Source: Roseinatronobacter thiooxidans | GTDB lineage: Bacteria; Pseudomonadota; Alphaproteobacteria; Rhodobacterales; Rhodobacteraceae | Direction of reading: 5' to 3' | Length of the DNA stretch: 64,000 nt | Assembly: GCF_001870675.1 (NCBI RefSeq) | Contig: NZ_MEHT01000007.1 | Span: 205,947-269,946 of the forward strand | Shown: positions 44,336 through 52,829 of the stretch, in pieces | Layout of the letters: every line of letters starts with the position of its first letter | Numbering within the stretch: the stretch's first letter is position 1 | Translations under genes and position numbers: made by a program | Notes under the pieces: model-generated | What the model was told of the DNA's origin: nothing | The model's database searches: none | Seen by the model: the letters and a program-made list of their open reading frames with translations, nothing else

Positions 44336-44896
44336 ATGTCTGCTCTGCAAATCAAAAAAGGCTCGTCCAAGCATTCCGCCTATGACCTGCGCGACCCGAA
44401 TTCGGAACTGATCGAAACCCACACGCTTGCGGTCAGTGTCGACAACGAATCCGGCGTGCTGGCCCGTGTGATCGGGCTGTTTTCCGCGCGCGGCTACAAT
44501 ATCGACAGCCTGACCGTGGCCGAGGTGGACCATATGGGCCACCGGTCGCGCATCACGGTTGTGACATCGGGCACGCCGCAGGTGATCACCCAGATCAAGG
44601 CGCAGCTGGAACGCATGGTGATCGTGCATGAAGTGCATGACCTGACAGTTGAGGGGCCATCGGTGCAGCGCGAACTGGCGCTGTTCAAGGTCAAGGGCCG
44701 GGGCGAGGCGCGGATCGAAGCCTTGCGCCTTGCCGAAATCTTCCGCGCGAATGTGGTCGATTCCACGCTGGAAAGCTTCGTGTTCGAGATGACAGGCACG
44801 CCCGAGAAGGTCGATGCTTTTGCCGAACTCATGCGCCCGCTTGGGCTGGTCGAGGTTGCGCGCACAGGTGTGGCCGCTCTGGCGCGGGGCGCGTAA
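44336..44896 (+). CDS. ilvH: Acetolactate synthase small (regulatory) subunit
   Basis: 186 aa. An N-terminal ACT domain (THTLAVSVDNESGVLARVIGLFSARGYNIDSLTV) binds valine for feedback inhibition; the C-terminal domain (LALFKVKGRGEARIEALRLAEIFRANVVD) is typical. AAGGA precedes ATG 44336. It is the partner of IlvB. Confidence 0.95.
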   Translation: MSALQIKKGSSKHSAYDLRDPNSELIETHTLAVSVDNESGVLARVIGLFSARGYNIDSLTVAEVDHMGHRSRITVVTSGTPQVITQIKAQLERMVIVHEVHDLTVEGPSVQRELALFKVKGRGEARIEALRLAEIFRANVVDSTLESFVFEMTGTPEKVDAFAELMRPLGLVEVARTGVAALARGA

Positions 44897-44925
44897 GCGC
44901 CCGCGCCAGCACCGTCAAAAAACTT

Positions 44926-44952
44926 GAAGGGCGGCCCATCGGGCCGCCCTTC
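44926..44952. terminator. Bidirectional terminator between ilvH and tig
   Basis: 12-bp perfect stem GAAGGGCGGCCC / GGGCCGCCCTTC. On the minus strand it is followed by a T run (six A at 44917-44922), ideal for ending tig; it also ends the ilv operon. Confidence 0.85.
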
Positions 44953-44982
44953 TCAATTAGGTCAAACATGGTCAGCCGGAAA

Positions 44983-46317
44983 TCAGGCTTCGTTTTCCAG
45001 CTCTTCAATCGCCTTTTGCAGATCATCCTTGCCGATTTCTTTCTCGGTCACAGCGACTTGCGCGATGATATGGTCCACAACCTTGTCTTCAAAGATGGGC
45101 GCGCGCAACTGCTGCTGCATCTGCGGGTTTTTCTGGATGAACTCGAAGAATGCGCGTTCCTGTCCGGGATACTGACGCGCCTGCGCGATAACCGCCTGCG
45201 TCATTTCCTGATCTGTCACTTCAACTTCGGCCTTCTGGCCGATCTCTGCCAGCAGCAGGCCCAGCTTCACGCGGCGCACGGCCAGCTTGTCGCTTTCCTC
45301 GGTCGTTTCAACTTCGCCATGGCTGTGATCATGCTGATCAACATCTTCCTGTGCGTCATGCCACAGCTGATGCGCGATCTGCTTGCTTTCTGCTTCCACC
45401 AGCGACGGGGGCAGATCGAAATTCACAGCCGCGTCCAGCGCATCCAGCAGCCCGCGCTTGAGCACGGCGCGCGATGCCTGCGCATATTCCGCTTCCAGCC
45501 GCTCGCTGATCTGGGTTTTCAGCGCTTCAAGGCTCTCTGCCCCGAAATGCTTGGCCAACTCATCGTCGATCACCGCTTCGGCAGGGGCTTTCACGGCCTT
45601 GACGGTGCAATCAAACACCGCTTCCTTGCCCGCCAGATGCTCTGCACCGTAATCGGCAGGGAAATTCACAGTCACAGCTTTTTCTTCACCGGCTTTCACG
45701 CCCACAAGCTGCTCTTCAAAGCCCGGAATGAACTGGCCCGACCCCAGCACCAGCGGGAAATCTTCGGCGGTGCCGCCCTCGAACGCCTCGCCGTCGATCT
45801 TGCCCACGAAATCCATCGTGATCTGGTCGCCGTCTTCGGCCGCGCCATCCTTGTCGTCGAAATTCTGCGCGTTCTTCGCCAGATTCTCCAACGCTTCCTG
45901 CACGGCGGCGTCATCGGCCTTAACCACCAGCTTTTCCAGCGCGATGCCGCTGAAATCGGGCGCGTCGATCTTGGGCAGCGCTTCGTAATTCAGCGCCACG
46001 ACAACATCATCGCCTTCTTTCCAGTCTTCATTGGTCATTTTGACATCGGGCTGCGCCGCGGGGCGGTCGCCGCTGTCTTCAAAATGCTTGTTCATCGCGC
46101 CATCAACGGCGTCCTGCATTGCTTCGCCCAACAGGCGCTGGCCGAACTGCTTTTTCAGAAGCGCCATGGGCACCTTGCCCTTGCGAAAGCCCTTCATCTC
46201 GATCTCTGGCTGCGCCTCGACCAGCTTCTCATCGACTTTCGCCGCAAGTTCAGCTGCGGTCACAGTGATGGTGTAGCCGCGCTTGAGGCCTTCGTTCAGG
46301 GTTTCGGTCACTTGCAT
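44983..46317 (-). CDS. tig: Trigger factor (ribosome-associated chaperone, PPIase)
   Basis: 444 aa. Ribosome-binding domain with [18 protein letters not shown] (the signature GFRxGKxP), FKBP-type PPIase (~160-245: [45 protein letters not shown]), and the helical C-terminal domain. It shields nascent chains at the ribosome exit. The GAGGA site fits ATG 46317 better than ATG 46323. Single gene with a strong terminator. Confidence 0.95.
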   Translation of the reverse strand: MQVTETLNEGLKRGYTITVTAAELAAKVDEKLVEAQPEIEMKGFRKGKVPMALLKKQFGQRLLGEAMQDAVDGAMNKHFEDSGDRPAAQPDVKMTNEDWKEGDDVVVALNYEALPKIDAPDFSGIALEKLVVKADDAAVQEALENLAKNAQNFDDKDGAAEDGDQITMDFVGKIDGEAFEGGTAEDFPLVLGSGQFIPGFEEQLVGVKAGEEKAVTVNFPADYGAEHLAGKEAVFDCTVKAVKAPAEAVIDDELAKHFGAESLEALKTQISERLEAEYAQASRAVLKRGLLDALDAAVNFDLPPSLVEAESKQIAHQLWHDAQEDVDQHDHSHGEVETTEESDKLAVRRVKLGLLLAEIGQKAEVEVTDQEMTQAVIAQARQYPGQERAFFEFIQKNPQMQQQLRAPIFEDKVVDHIIAQVAVTEKEIGKDDLQKAIEELENEA

Positions 46318-46503
46318 GAGCATCCTCGCATGTATGACAGGCCGCTCTGGCGGCGGCCTGATGAAATCTGCGCCTTACTAGGGTGCTGTCTGCGAAGGAT
46401 CAACCCTCAATCTCTTTATTCCAACCTACCCGCAGAGTCGTTTTGCACTTTCCCTGCCTTGAAAACGCGCTCACTCTAGGGGGAAGCTGTGTTGCGAGGA
46501 AAT

Positions 46504-48003
46504 ATGCCCCGTCTGATCGCCCTTTTGTCCCTGCTTATTATCGGGCTGTCCATCTGGCAGTTGGAGGGGGACCGCGCGGGCCTGACGATCACGCCCGTGA
46601 CAGTTGAAGGGGGCACACCCGCCACGCTGTATCTGCGCAATGGCGCTGGCGCGGCCCCGGTTGTTGTCATTGCACACGGTTTTGCAGGCTCGCGCCAGTT
46701 GATGGACCCTTTCGCCCTGACGCTGGCGGAGGCAGGCTATGTTGTGGCCAGTTTCGATTTTGAAGGCCATGGCCGCAACCCGCGCCCCATGTCGGGCGAT
46801 GTGACCACGATTGACGGCACCACGCGGTTGCTGATGGACGAGACAGCGCGTGTGGCGCGCGCGGCACTCGCCCATCCGCGCGCCGATGGGCGCTTGGTCT
46901 ATCTGGGGCATTCGATGGCCTCTGACATCATTGTGCGGCAGGCGCTGGAAGCGCCGCGCGCAGATGCTGTCGTCGCCATTTCCATGTTCAGCGAGGCGGT
47001 CACCGCAGACGCCCCGCGCAACCTGCTGGTCATTGCGGGCGAATGGGAAGCGATGCTGGCCGAAGAGGCGCTCAGGGCGCTGCGCCTGACCGACCCGCAA
47101 GCCCGCGCAGGCGACAGTGTGGGCGACCCCGCACAAGGCACAGGGCGGCGCGCCGTCATCGCCCCCAAGGTCGAGCATGTGGGCGTGCTGTATTCCGCCA
47201 CGGCCCTGCATGCCGCGCGCGACTGGCTTGATGCCAGTTTCGGGCGCGACAGCAGCGGGCCGGTCGCGCAGCGCGGCGGCTGGATCGCGGCGCTGCTGCT
47301 GGCCACAGTCGCGCTGGCATGGCCGCTTGCGCGCGCGCTGCCTGCGGGCGCTGGCCCTGTCCCGCCGCCCCTATCTGCCAAGCGCGTCCTGGTCGCGGCC
47401 TTGGCCCCTGCCCTGCTGGTGCCGCTTGCCCTTGCCCCGTTCGAGATTCGCGTGCTGCCTGTGCTTGTTGCAGATTATCTGGTGCTGCATCTGGGGCTGT
47501 ACGGGCTGATGACGCTGGCGCTGTTGTGGCATTGGGGGCAGTTCCAAGGCCAGTTTCCTGCGCGCATCTGGTGGGTGGGTGCTGCGGTTGCGCTGTTCGG
47601 GATCGCTGTTCTTGGCGGCGTGATCGACCGTTATGTGGCGTCCTTCCTGCCCCATTCGGGCCGCATGGTCATTATTGCGGGTCTGGCGCTGGGGGCGGTT
47701 CCGTTTCTGCTGGCCGATGGCATTTTAACCCAGGGCGGCAAGGCGCGGCTGTGGCGCGTGGTGCTGGCACGGGTGGCATTTCTGGCCTCTCTCGGGCTGG
47801 CCGTTGCGCTGAATTTCGAGGCGCTGTTTTTCCTGCTGATCATCCTGCCGGTAATTGTGCTGTTTTTTTTGCTGTTTGGCACAATGTCGGGCTGGGTGGG
47901 GCGCAGAACCGGCCTGCCTGCGGCAGGCGGGTTGGGGCTTGGGCTGGTGCTGGCTTGGGCGCTGGGGGTCACATTCCCGATGTTTGACGCGGGCGCGTTC
48001 TAA
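46504..48003 (+). CDS. Alpha/beta hydrolase fused to a multi-helix membrane domain
   Basis: 499 aa. Residues ~1-25 are a membrane anchor; ~40-255 an alpha/beta hydrolase with VVVIAHGFAGSRQLM (oxyanion region), VYLGHSMASD (nucleophile Ser) and KVEHVGVLYS (catalytic His candidate). From ~265 to the end there are about seven helices (LLLATVALAWPLARAL onwards, ending VLAWALGVTFPMF). The hydrolase part is probably periplasmic. The substrate is unknown; a membrane lipid or ester is plausible. AGGA precedes ATG 46504, preferred to GTG 46489. Confidence 0.7.
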   Translation: MPRLIALLSLLIIGLSIWQLEGDRAGLTITPVTVEGGTPATLYLRNGAGAAPVVVIAHGFAGSRQLMDPFALTLAEAGYVVASFDFEGHGRNPRPMSGDVTTIDGTTRLLMDETARVARAALAHPRADGRLVYLGHSMASDIIVRQALEAPRADAVVAISMFSEAVTADAPRNLLVIAGEWEAMLAEEALRALRLTDPQARAGDSVGDPAQGTGRRAVIAPKVEHVGVLYSATALHAARDWLDASFGRDSSGPVAQRGGWIAALLLATVALAWPLARALPAGAGPVPPPLSAKRVLVAALAPALLVPLALAPFEIRVLPVLVADYLVLHLGLYGLMTLALLWHWGQFQGQFPARIWWVGAAVALFGIAVLGGVIDRYVASFLPHSGRMVIIAGLALGAVPFLLADGILTQGGKARLWRVVLARVAFLASLGLAVALNFEALFFLLIILPVIVLFFLLFGTMSGWVGRRTGLPAAGGLGLGLVLAWALGVTFPMFDAGAF

Positions 48004-48064
48004 GCTGCGCCCCTTGGCACAAGACGGGTGACACTGAAACAAGACCCCCGCAGCACCTGCCCCC

Positions 48065-48970
48065 TCAGCCCAGAACCAACGCGCTGGTCCAGACGCGGCG
48101 CATCAGGTCGGGCTGTCCGCGCACGCCCAACTTGGCATAGACCTGTTTGGAATAATACCGCGCTGTCTGTGGTGTCAGGCCAAGCGCCTGTGCCGCCTCG
48201 GACAGGCTGGCCCCTTGTGCCAAGGCGCGCACCAGACGCGCCTCGGACAGGTTCAGATGCAGCGCTGCCGCAAGGTCCGGGGGCGGGGGCAAAGGCTGGC
48301 GGGTTGCGCGCAAGACCCCCTGCACCGCCCCATCGGGAGCGCGGTGGCACAACAGCTCCAGATCGGGCGCAAGCGCCAGCAGCATCGTCTGCCCCATATC
48401 GCGCGGCAGGGTGGGCATGCGGGGCAGTTGCGCCAGCAATTCTGCCGCGACAGCGTCGCGGGGTTGCGGCTGGCCGCGTGCGTCAAATTCCACGCATCCC
48501 ACGCCCATCCGGCGCGCGATATCTTCCGCCTGTGCTGCGCGCTGTGCCATATGCGCAGTGCTTGCCGCAATCTTGCACGCCTGTTCCAGATGCGGGGCCA
48601 GCGCGGCCAGCGCGGCGCTGTCCATTGCCCTGAAATCCCCGCGCTGGCGCGACAGCATCAACCAGCCCACCCCCTGCGGCAGGCGCACCCCTATGGCGCG
48701 ATAATCAGACGCCGCCCCCCCAAGTGCCGGGGCGCGGTCCAGCAGTTCTTCGCCCGTATAGACCCGCCCAAGACGCAGGCCCACAAAGACCTCAGGCATG
48801 GGCGCCAGTTGCGCGTCACTCTCAGACCAGACCTGCGCTGGCATATAGAACCGTGCCCCATCGGCCTGCAAATGCGCGGCCAGCGCGCGCAGCATCGGCG
48901 GCCAGTTGCCCCCGTCTGCCCCTGCCTGCGACATGGCGATCAAAACCTCGGTGTCTTGTGGTGTAATCAC
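48065..48970 (-). CDS. LuxR-type HTH transcriptional regulator
   Basis: About 301 aa. A variable sensory N-terminus (no known ligand domain recognised) and a C-terminal LuxR/GerE HTH (~245-298: LNLSEARLVRALAQGASLSEAAQALGLTPQTARYYSKQVYAKLGVRGQPDLMRRV). GTG 48970 is used because the alternatives upstream (ATG 49012, codon 49033) would place a 20-bp palindromic operator inside the coding region; ATG 49012 is still possible. It is divergent from cysD. Confidence 0.75.
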   Translation of the reverse strand: MITPQDTEVLIAMSQAGADGGNWPPMLRALAAHLQADGARFYMPAQVWSESDAQLAPMPEVFVGLRLGRVYTGEELLDRAPALGGAASDYRAIGVRLPQGVGWLMLSRQRGDFRAMDSAALAALAPHLEQACKIAASTAHMAQRAAQAEDIARRMGVGCVEFDARGQPQPRDAVAAELLAQLPRMPTLPRDMGQTMLLALAPDLELLCHRAPDGAVQGVLRATRQPLPPPPDLAAALHLNLSEARLVRALAQGASLSEAAQALGLTPQTARYYSKQVYAKLGVRGQPDLMRRVWTSALVLG

Positions 48971-48983
48971 GAAACCCCCAACC

Positions 48984-49003
48984 CACCTCCCATATGGGAG
49001 GTG
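48984..49003. promoter_or_regulatory. 20-bp perfect palindrome between the LuxR-type gene and cysD
   Basis: CACCTCCCATATGGGAGGTG, identical on both strands, 62 bases before the cysD ATG and just upstream of the LuxR-type gene start. Likely the binding site of a dimeric regulator. Confidence 0.65.
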
Positions 49004-49065
49004 CGCAGGCATTACCGCAACAGTATTCGGCAAACAACAGTTTTAAACCTTAGGACGGAGTCGTT

Positions 49066-49968
49066 ATGTCCAGCCATACTCTTACACATTTACAACGCCT
49101 TGAGGCAGAAGCCATCCACATCATGCGCGAGGTGGTCACACAGGCCGATGCGCCTGTGATGCTGTACTCGGTCGGCAAGGACAGTGCGGTTATGCTGCAT
49201 CTGGCGAAAAAAGCCTTTTACCCCTCGCCCCCGCCCTTTCCGCTGCTGCATGTGGATACAACATGGAAATTCCGCGACATGTATGCGCTGCGCGACCGTG
49301 CGGCGCGCGCGGCAGGCATGCAATTGCTGGTCCATCAAAACCCCGACGCGCAGCGCCAAGGGATCAACCCGTTCGACCATGGCGGGCTGCATACCGATAT
49401 GTGGAAAACCGAAGGGCTGAAACAGGCACTGGACCTGCATGGCTTTGACGCCGCTTTCGGCGGTGCGCGCCGCGACGAGGAGAAAAGCCGCGCGAAAGAA
49501 CGCATTTTCAGCTTCCGCACCGCCAGCCACCGCTGGGACCCCAAAAACCAGCGGCCAGAACTGTGGCGCACCTACAATGCCCGCAAGAACAAGGGCGAGT
49601 CGATGCGGGTTTTCCCCCTGTCGAACTGGACGGAACTGGACATCTGGCAATATATCCATCTGGAAAATATCGAGATTGTGCCGCTGTATTACGCGGCAGA
49701 GCGCCCCACTGTCATCCGCGACGGGCTGATGCTGATGGTCGATGACGACCGTTTTCCGCTGAAGGGCGAAACGCCTGTCATGCGTTCGATCCGGTTTCGC
49801 ACTTTGGGTTGCTACCCGCTGACAGGGGCAGTCGAAAGCCGCGCGCAGACCTTGCCCCAGATCATTCAGGAAATGCTGCTGACCACCACATCGGAACGCC
49901 AAGGCCGCGCTATTGACCATGATCAAGCCGCCTCGATGGAGAAGAAGAAGCAGGAAGGATATTTCTGA
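49066..49968 (+). CDS. cysD: Sulfate adenylyltransferase subunit 2
   Basis: 300 aa, PAPS-reductase/ATP-PPase fold: [21 protein letters not shown] (PP-loop), [32 protein letters not shown]. It makes APS from sulfate and ATP with the GTPase CysN as partner. GGAG precedes ATG 49066; its stop overlaps the cysNC start by one base (TGATG). Confidence 0.96.
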   Translation: MSSHTLTHLQRLEAEAIHIMREVVTQADAPVMLYSVGKDSAVMLHLAKKAFYPSPPPFPLLHVDTTWKFRDMYALRDRAARAAGMQLLVHQNPDAQRQGINPFDHGGLHTDMWKTEGLKQALDLHGFDAAFGGARRDEEKSRAKERIFSFRTASHRWDPKNQRPELWRTYNARKNKGESMRVFPLSNWTELDIWQYIHLENIEIVPLYYAAERPTVIRDGLMLMVDDDRFPLKGETPVMRSIRFRTLGCYPLTGAVESRAQTLPQIIQEMLLTTTSERQGRAIDHDQAASMEKKKQEGYF

Positions 49969-51866
49969 TGACCGAGATTTACAAAACCGATGCCCTTATT
50001 GCCCAAGATATTGATGCCTATCTGGACACCCACCAGCACAAGACCATGCTGCGGTTCATCACCTGCGGGTCGGTGGATGACGGGAAATCGACGCTGATCG
50101 GGCGTCTTCTGTATGACAGCAAGATGATTTTTGAAGACCAGCTAGCCACGCTGGAGGCCGATTCCAAGCGCGTCGGCACCCAAGGAGATGCGATTGATTT
50201 CGCCCTTCTGGTCGATGGGCTGGCCGCAGAGCGTGAACAGGGCATCACCATCGACGTGGCCTACCGCTTTTTTTCCACCGAAAAACGCAAATTCATCGTG
50301 GCCGATACACCGGGCCATGAACAATATACCCGCAACATGGTGACAGGTGCCTCCACCGCTGATCTGGCTGTGATCCTGATTGATGCGCGCAAGGGTGTGC
50401 TGACCCAGACGCGGCGGCACAGCTATCTGGCGCATCTGCTGGGCATCCGCCATCTGGTGCTGGCGGTGAACAAGATGGATCTGGTGGGCTATGACCGCGC
50501 TGTGTTTGACCGGATCGTGGCCGAATACCGCGCCTTCGCCGAGAGTATCGGCATTGTCGATTTCACGCCTATCCCGATTTCGGGGCTGGCGGGCGACAAT
50601 ATCACCACGCGCAGCAACCAGACACCGTGGTTTGAAGGGCCGGTTCTGCTGGAACATCTGGAAGTGGTGGAACTGGACCAAAGTGCCAACCAGCGAAACG
50701 CCTTTCGCATGCCGGTGCAATGGGTCAACCGCCCCAATCTGGATTTCCGCGGCTTCTCTGGCACCATTGCCGCAGGGCAGATTCATGCGGGCGACGAAAT
50801 TCGCGTGCTGCCCTCTGGCAAGACCTCGCGCATCTCGCGCATTGTGGCCCATGGCGGCGATCTGGACATGGCCGTGGCCGGACAGGCCATTACACTATGC
50901 TTTGAAGATGAAATCGACTGTTCGCGCGGGCAGGTTATCACAGCGGCAAACGCCCCTGTCGAAGTGGCCGACCAGTTCGAGGCCAGTGTGATCTGGATGG
51001 ATGAGGAAGAACTGGTGCCGGGCCGCGCCTATTGGCTGAAAATCGGGCCGCAAACGGTAAGTGCGACTGTGGCGCAGCCGAAATATCAGGTGAATGTCAA
51101 CACGATGGAGCATCTGGCCGCCAAAACGCTGGACCTGAATGCCATCGGCGTGGCCAATATCACCACCGACCGCGACATCCCGTTCACCGCCTATGCTGAA
51201 AGCCGCGATCTGGGGGGCTTCATCCTGATCGACAAGATGACAAACCGCACAGTTGGCGCGGGGCTGATCCATTTCGCGTTGCGGCGCGCGCAGAATATCC
51301 ATTGGCAGGCAACCGATACCAGCCGCACCCATCACGCCAGTCTGAAAAACCAAAAACCGATGGTGTTGTGGATGACGGGTCTGTCAGGGTCGGGGAAATC
51401 CACCATTGCCAACCTAGTCGAGCGGAAACTGGCGCGCATGAACCGCCACACCTTTTTGCTGGATGGCGATAATGTCCGCCACGGGCTGAACAAGGATCTG
51501 GGCTTTACCGATGCCGACCGCGTGGAAAATATCCGACGCGTGGGCGAGGTGGCAAAGCTGATGACCGATGCAGGGCTGATTGTGATCACCGCCTTCATTT
51601 CGCCCTTCCGGTCAGAGCGCGAGATGGTGCGCGCCATGATGCAACCGGGAGAGTTTATGGAAATCTTCATCGACACCCCGCTGGAAGAGGCAGAGGCCCG
51701 CGATGTGAAAGGGCTGTATGCGAAAGCGCGCGCAGGGCAGTTGAAAAACTTTACTGGCATCGATTCCCCCTACGAGCCGCCAGAGGCCCCGCAGATCCGT
51801 ATCGACACGACGCAAACGACCCCCGAACAAGCCGCCGATCTGATCATCGCGGCGCTTATTCCATAA
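49968..51866 (+). CDS. cysNC: Fused sulfate adenylyltransferase subunit 1 / APS kinase
   Basis: 632 aa. The N-terminal EF-Tu-like GTPase (~25-430) has GSVDDGKSTLIGRLLYD, DTPGHEQYTRNM and NKMD; the C-terminal APS kinase (~455-630) has the P-loop GLSGSGKSTIAN and DGDNVRHGLNKDLGF. It drives APS synthesis with GTP and then phosphorylates APS to PAPS. Such CysNC fusions are common in alphaproteobacteria. A hairpin follows at 51891-51917. Confidence 0.96.
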   Translation: MTEIYKTDALIAQDIDAYLDTHQHKTMLRFITCGSVDDGKSTLIGRLLYDSKMIFEDQLATLEADSKRVGTQGDAIDFALLVDGLAAEREQGITIDVAYRFFSTEKRKFIVADTPGHEQYTRNMVTGASTADLAVILIDARKGVLTQTRRHSYLAHLLGIRHLVLAVNKMDLVGYDRAVFDRIVAEYRAFAESIGIVDFTPIPISGLAGDNITTRSNQTPWFEGPVLLEHLEVVELDQSANQRNAFRMPVQWVNRPNLDFRGFSGTIAAGQIHAGDEIRVLPSGKTSRISRIVAHGGDLDMAVAGQAITLCFEDEIDCSRGQVITAANAPVEVADQFEASVIWMDEEELVPGRAYWLKIGPQTVSATVAQPKYQVNVNTMEHLAAKTLDLNAIGVANITTDRDIPFTAYAESRDLGGFILIDKMTNRTVGAGLIHFALRRAQNIHWQATDTSRTHHASLKNQKPMVLWMTGLSGSGKSTIANLVERKLARMNRHTFLLDGDNVRHGLNKDLGFTDADRVENIRRVGEVAKLMTDAGLIVITAFISPFRSEREMVRAMMQPGEFMEIFIDTPLEEAEARDVKGLYAKARAGQLKNFTGIDSPYEPPEAPQIRIDTTQTTPEQAADLIIAALIP

Positions 51867-51890
51867 TCTTTTGCGGTGCATGACAGGCGC

Positions 51891-51917
51891 CTGACCCCAA
51901 AATGCCTTTGGGGTCAG
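51891..51917 (+). terminator. Hairpin after cysNC
   Basis: 11-bp perfect stem CTGACCCCAAA / TTTGGGGTCAG, five-base loop, but no T run; probable factor-assisted terminator or RNA-stabilising hairpin. Confidence 0.55.
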
Positions 51918-52058
51918 CGCGACATGCTGTTGAATATGTCATATTTCCCGCAAGACTTGCGCCAGCGCAAAGACTGCGTGTGATTGATCCGCCATGATGC
52001 CGCTTGCGAGGGTCCGTCAGATGCTCGCAAATCTTCACACGGGTCAGGAGGGCAAGAT

Positions 52059-52811
52059 ATGTTCAACTTCGCAGGAAAAACCGCCATCGTTACAGGGGCC
52101 GCCTCTGGGATTGGCGAGGCTATTGCACTGGAACTTGGCGCAAGCGGCGCTTTTGTCATCGTCTCGGACCTAAAGGAAGATGGCTGTGCCAGCACTGTCG
52201 CAACCATCCTTGATCGTGGCGGCAAAGCGGCCCCTTTCGCCGCCGATGTCTCGGACCCAAGCGCGATGGAGGCGCTGGTGGCCTTTGCCGAAGACCAGAC
52301 CGGCGCGCTGCATCTGGCCGTGAACAACGCAGGCATTGGCGGCGCGCAGGCCCCTGTTGGCGAATACCCGATTGATGCATGGCAACAGGTTATCACTGTC
52401 AACCTGAATGGCGTGTTCTATGGCATGCGCTACCAGATTCCGGCGATGGAACGCGCGGGCGGGGGGGCCATTGTCAACATGGCGTCAATCCTTGGGTCGG
52501 TGGGCTTTGCCAATTCATCCGCCTATGTGGCGTCCAAGCATGCGGTTTTGGGGCTGACCAAGACAGCCGCGATGGAATACGCGCAAAAAGGCGTGCGCAT
52601 CAACTCGGTCGGCCCGGCATTTGTTCAGACGCCCTTGCTGACCGACAACCTGAGCCAAGAGATGCTGGACGGGCTGGCAGACCTGCACCCGATGGGCCGC
52701 ATCGGCACCCCCGAGGAAATCTCGGCGCTGGCGTGCTTCTTGCTGTCAGACCGTGCAAGCTTCATCACCGGCAGTTATCATCTGGCCGATGGTGGATTTA
52801 CCGCACCCTGA
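52059..52811 (+). CDS. Short-chain dehydrogenase/reductase
   Basis: 250 aa, classical SDR: cofactor motif TGAASGIGEA, NNAG, catalytic Ser in NMASILGS, YVASK (Tyr/Lys) and the C-terminal ITGSYHLADGGFTAP. An acidic residue after the second strand (VSDLK) suggests NAD preference. Substrate unknown. GGAGGG precedes ATG 52059. It lies 18 bases before a P-type ATPase gene and may be cotranscribed with it. Confidence 0.9.
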   Translation: MFNFAGKTAIVTGAASGIGEAIALELGASGAFVIVSDLKEDGCASTVATILDRGGKAAPFAADVSDPSAMEALVAFAEDQTGALHLAVNNAGIGGAQAPVGEYPIDAWQQVITVNLNGVFYGMRYQIPAMERAGGGAIVNMASILGSVGFANSSAYVASKHAVLGLTKTAAMEYAQKGVRINSVGPAFVQTPLLTDNLSQEMLDGLADLHPMGRIGTPEEISALACFLLSDRASFITGSYHLADGGFTAP

Positions 52812-52829
52812 CGCAAACACGGACATATC

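Noticed and set aside
44968..46479. 503-codon plus-strand frame opposite tig
   Set aside because: Shadow of trigger factor; the minus-strand product has all family motifs and a proper start and terminator.
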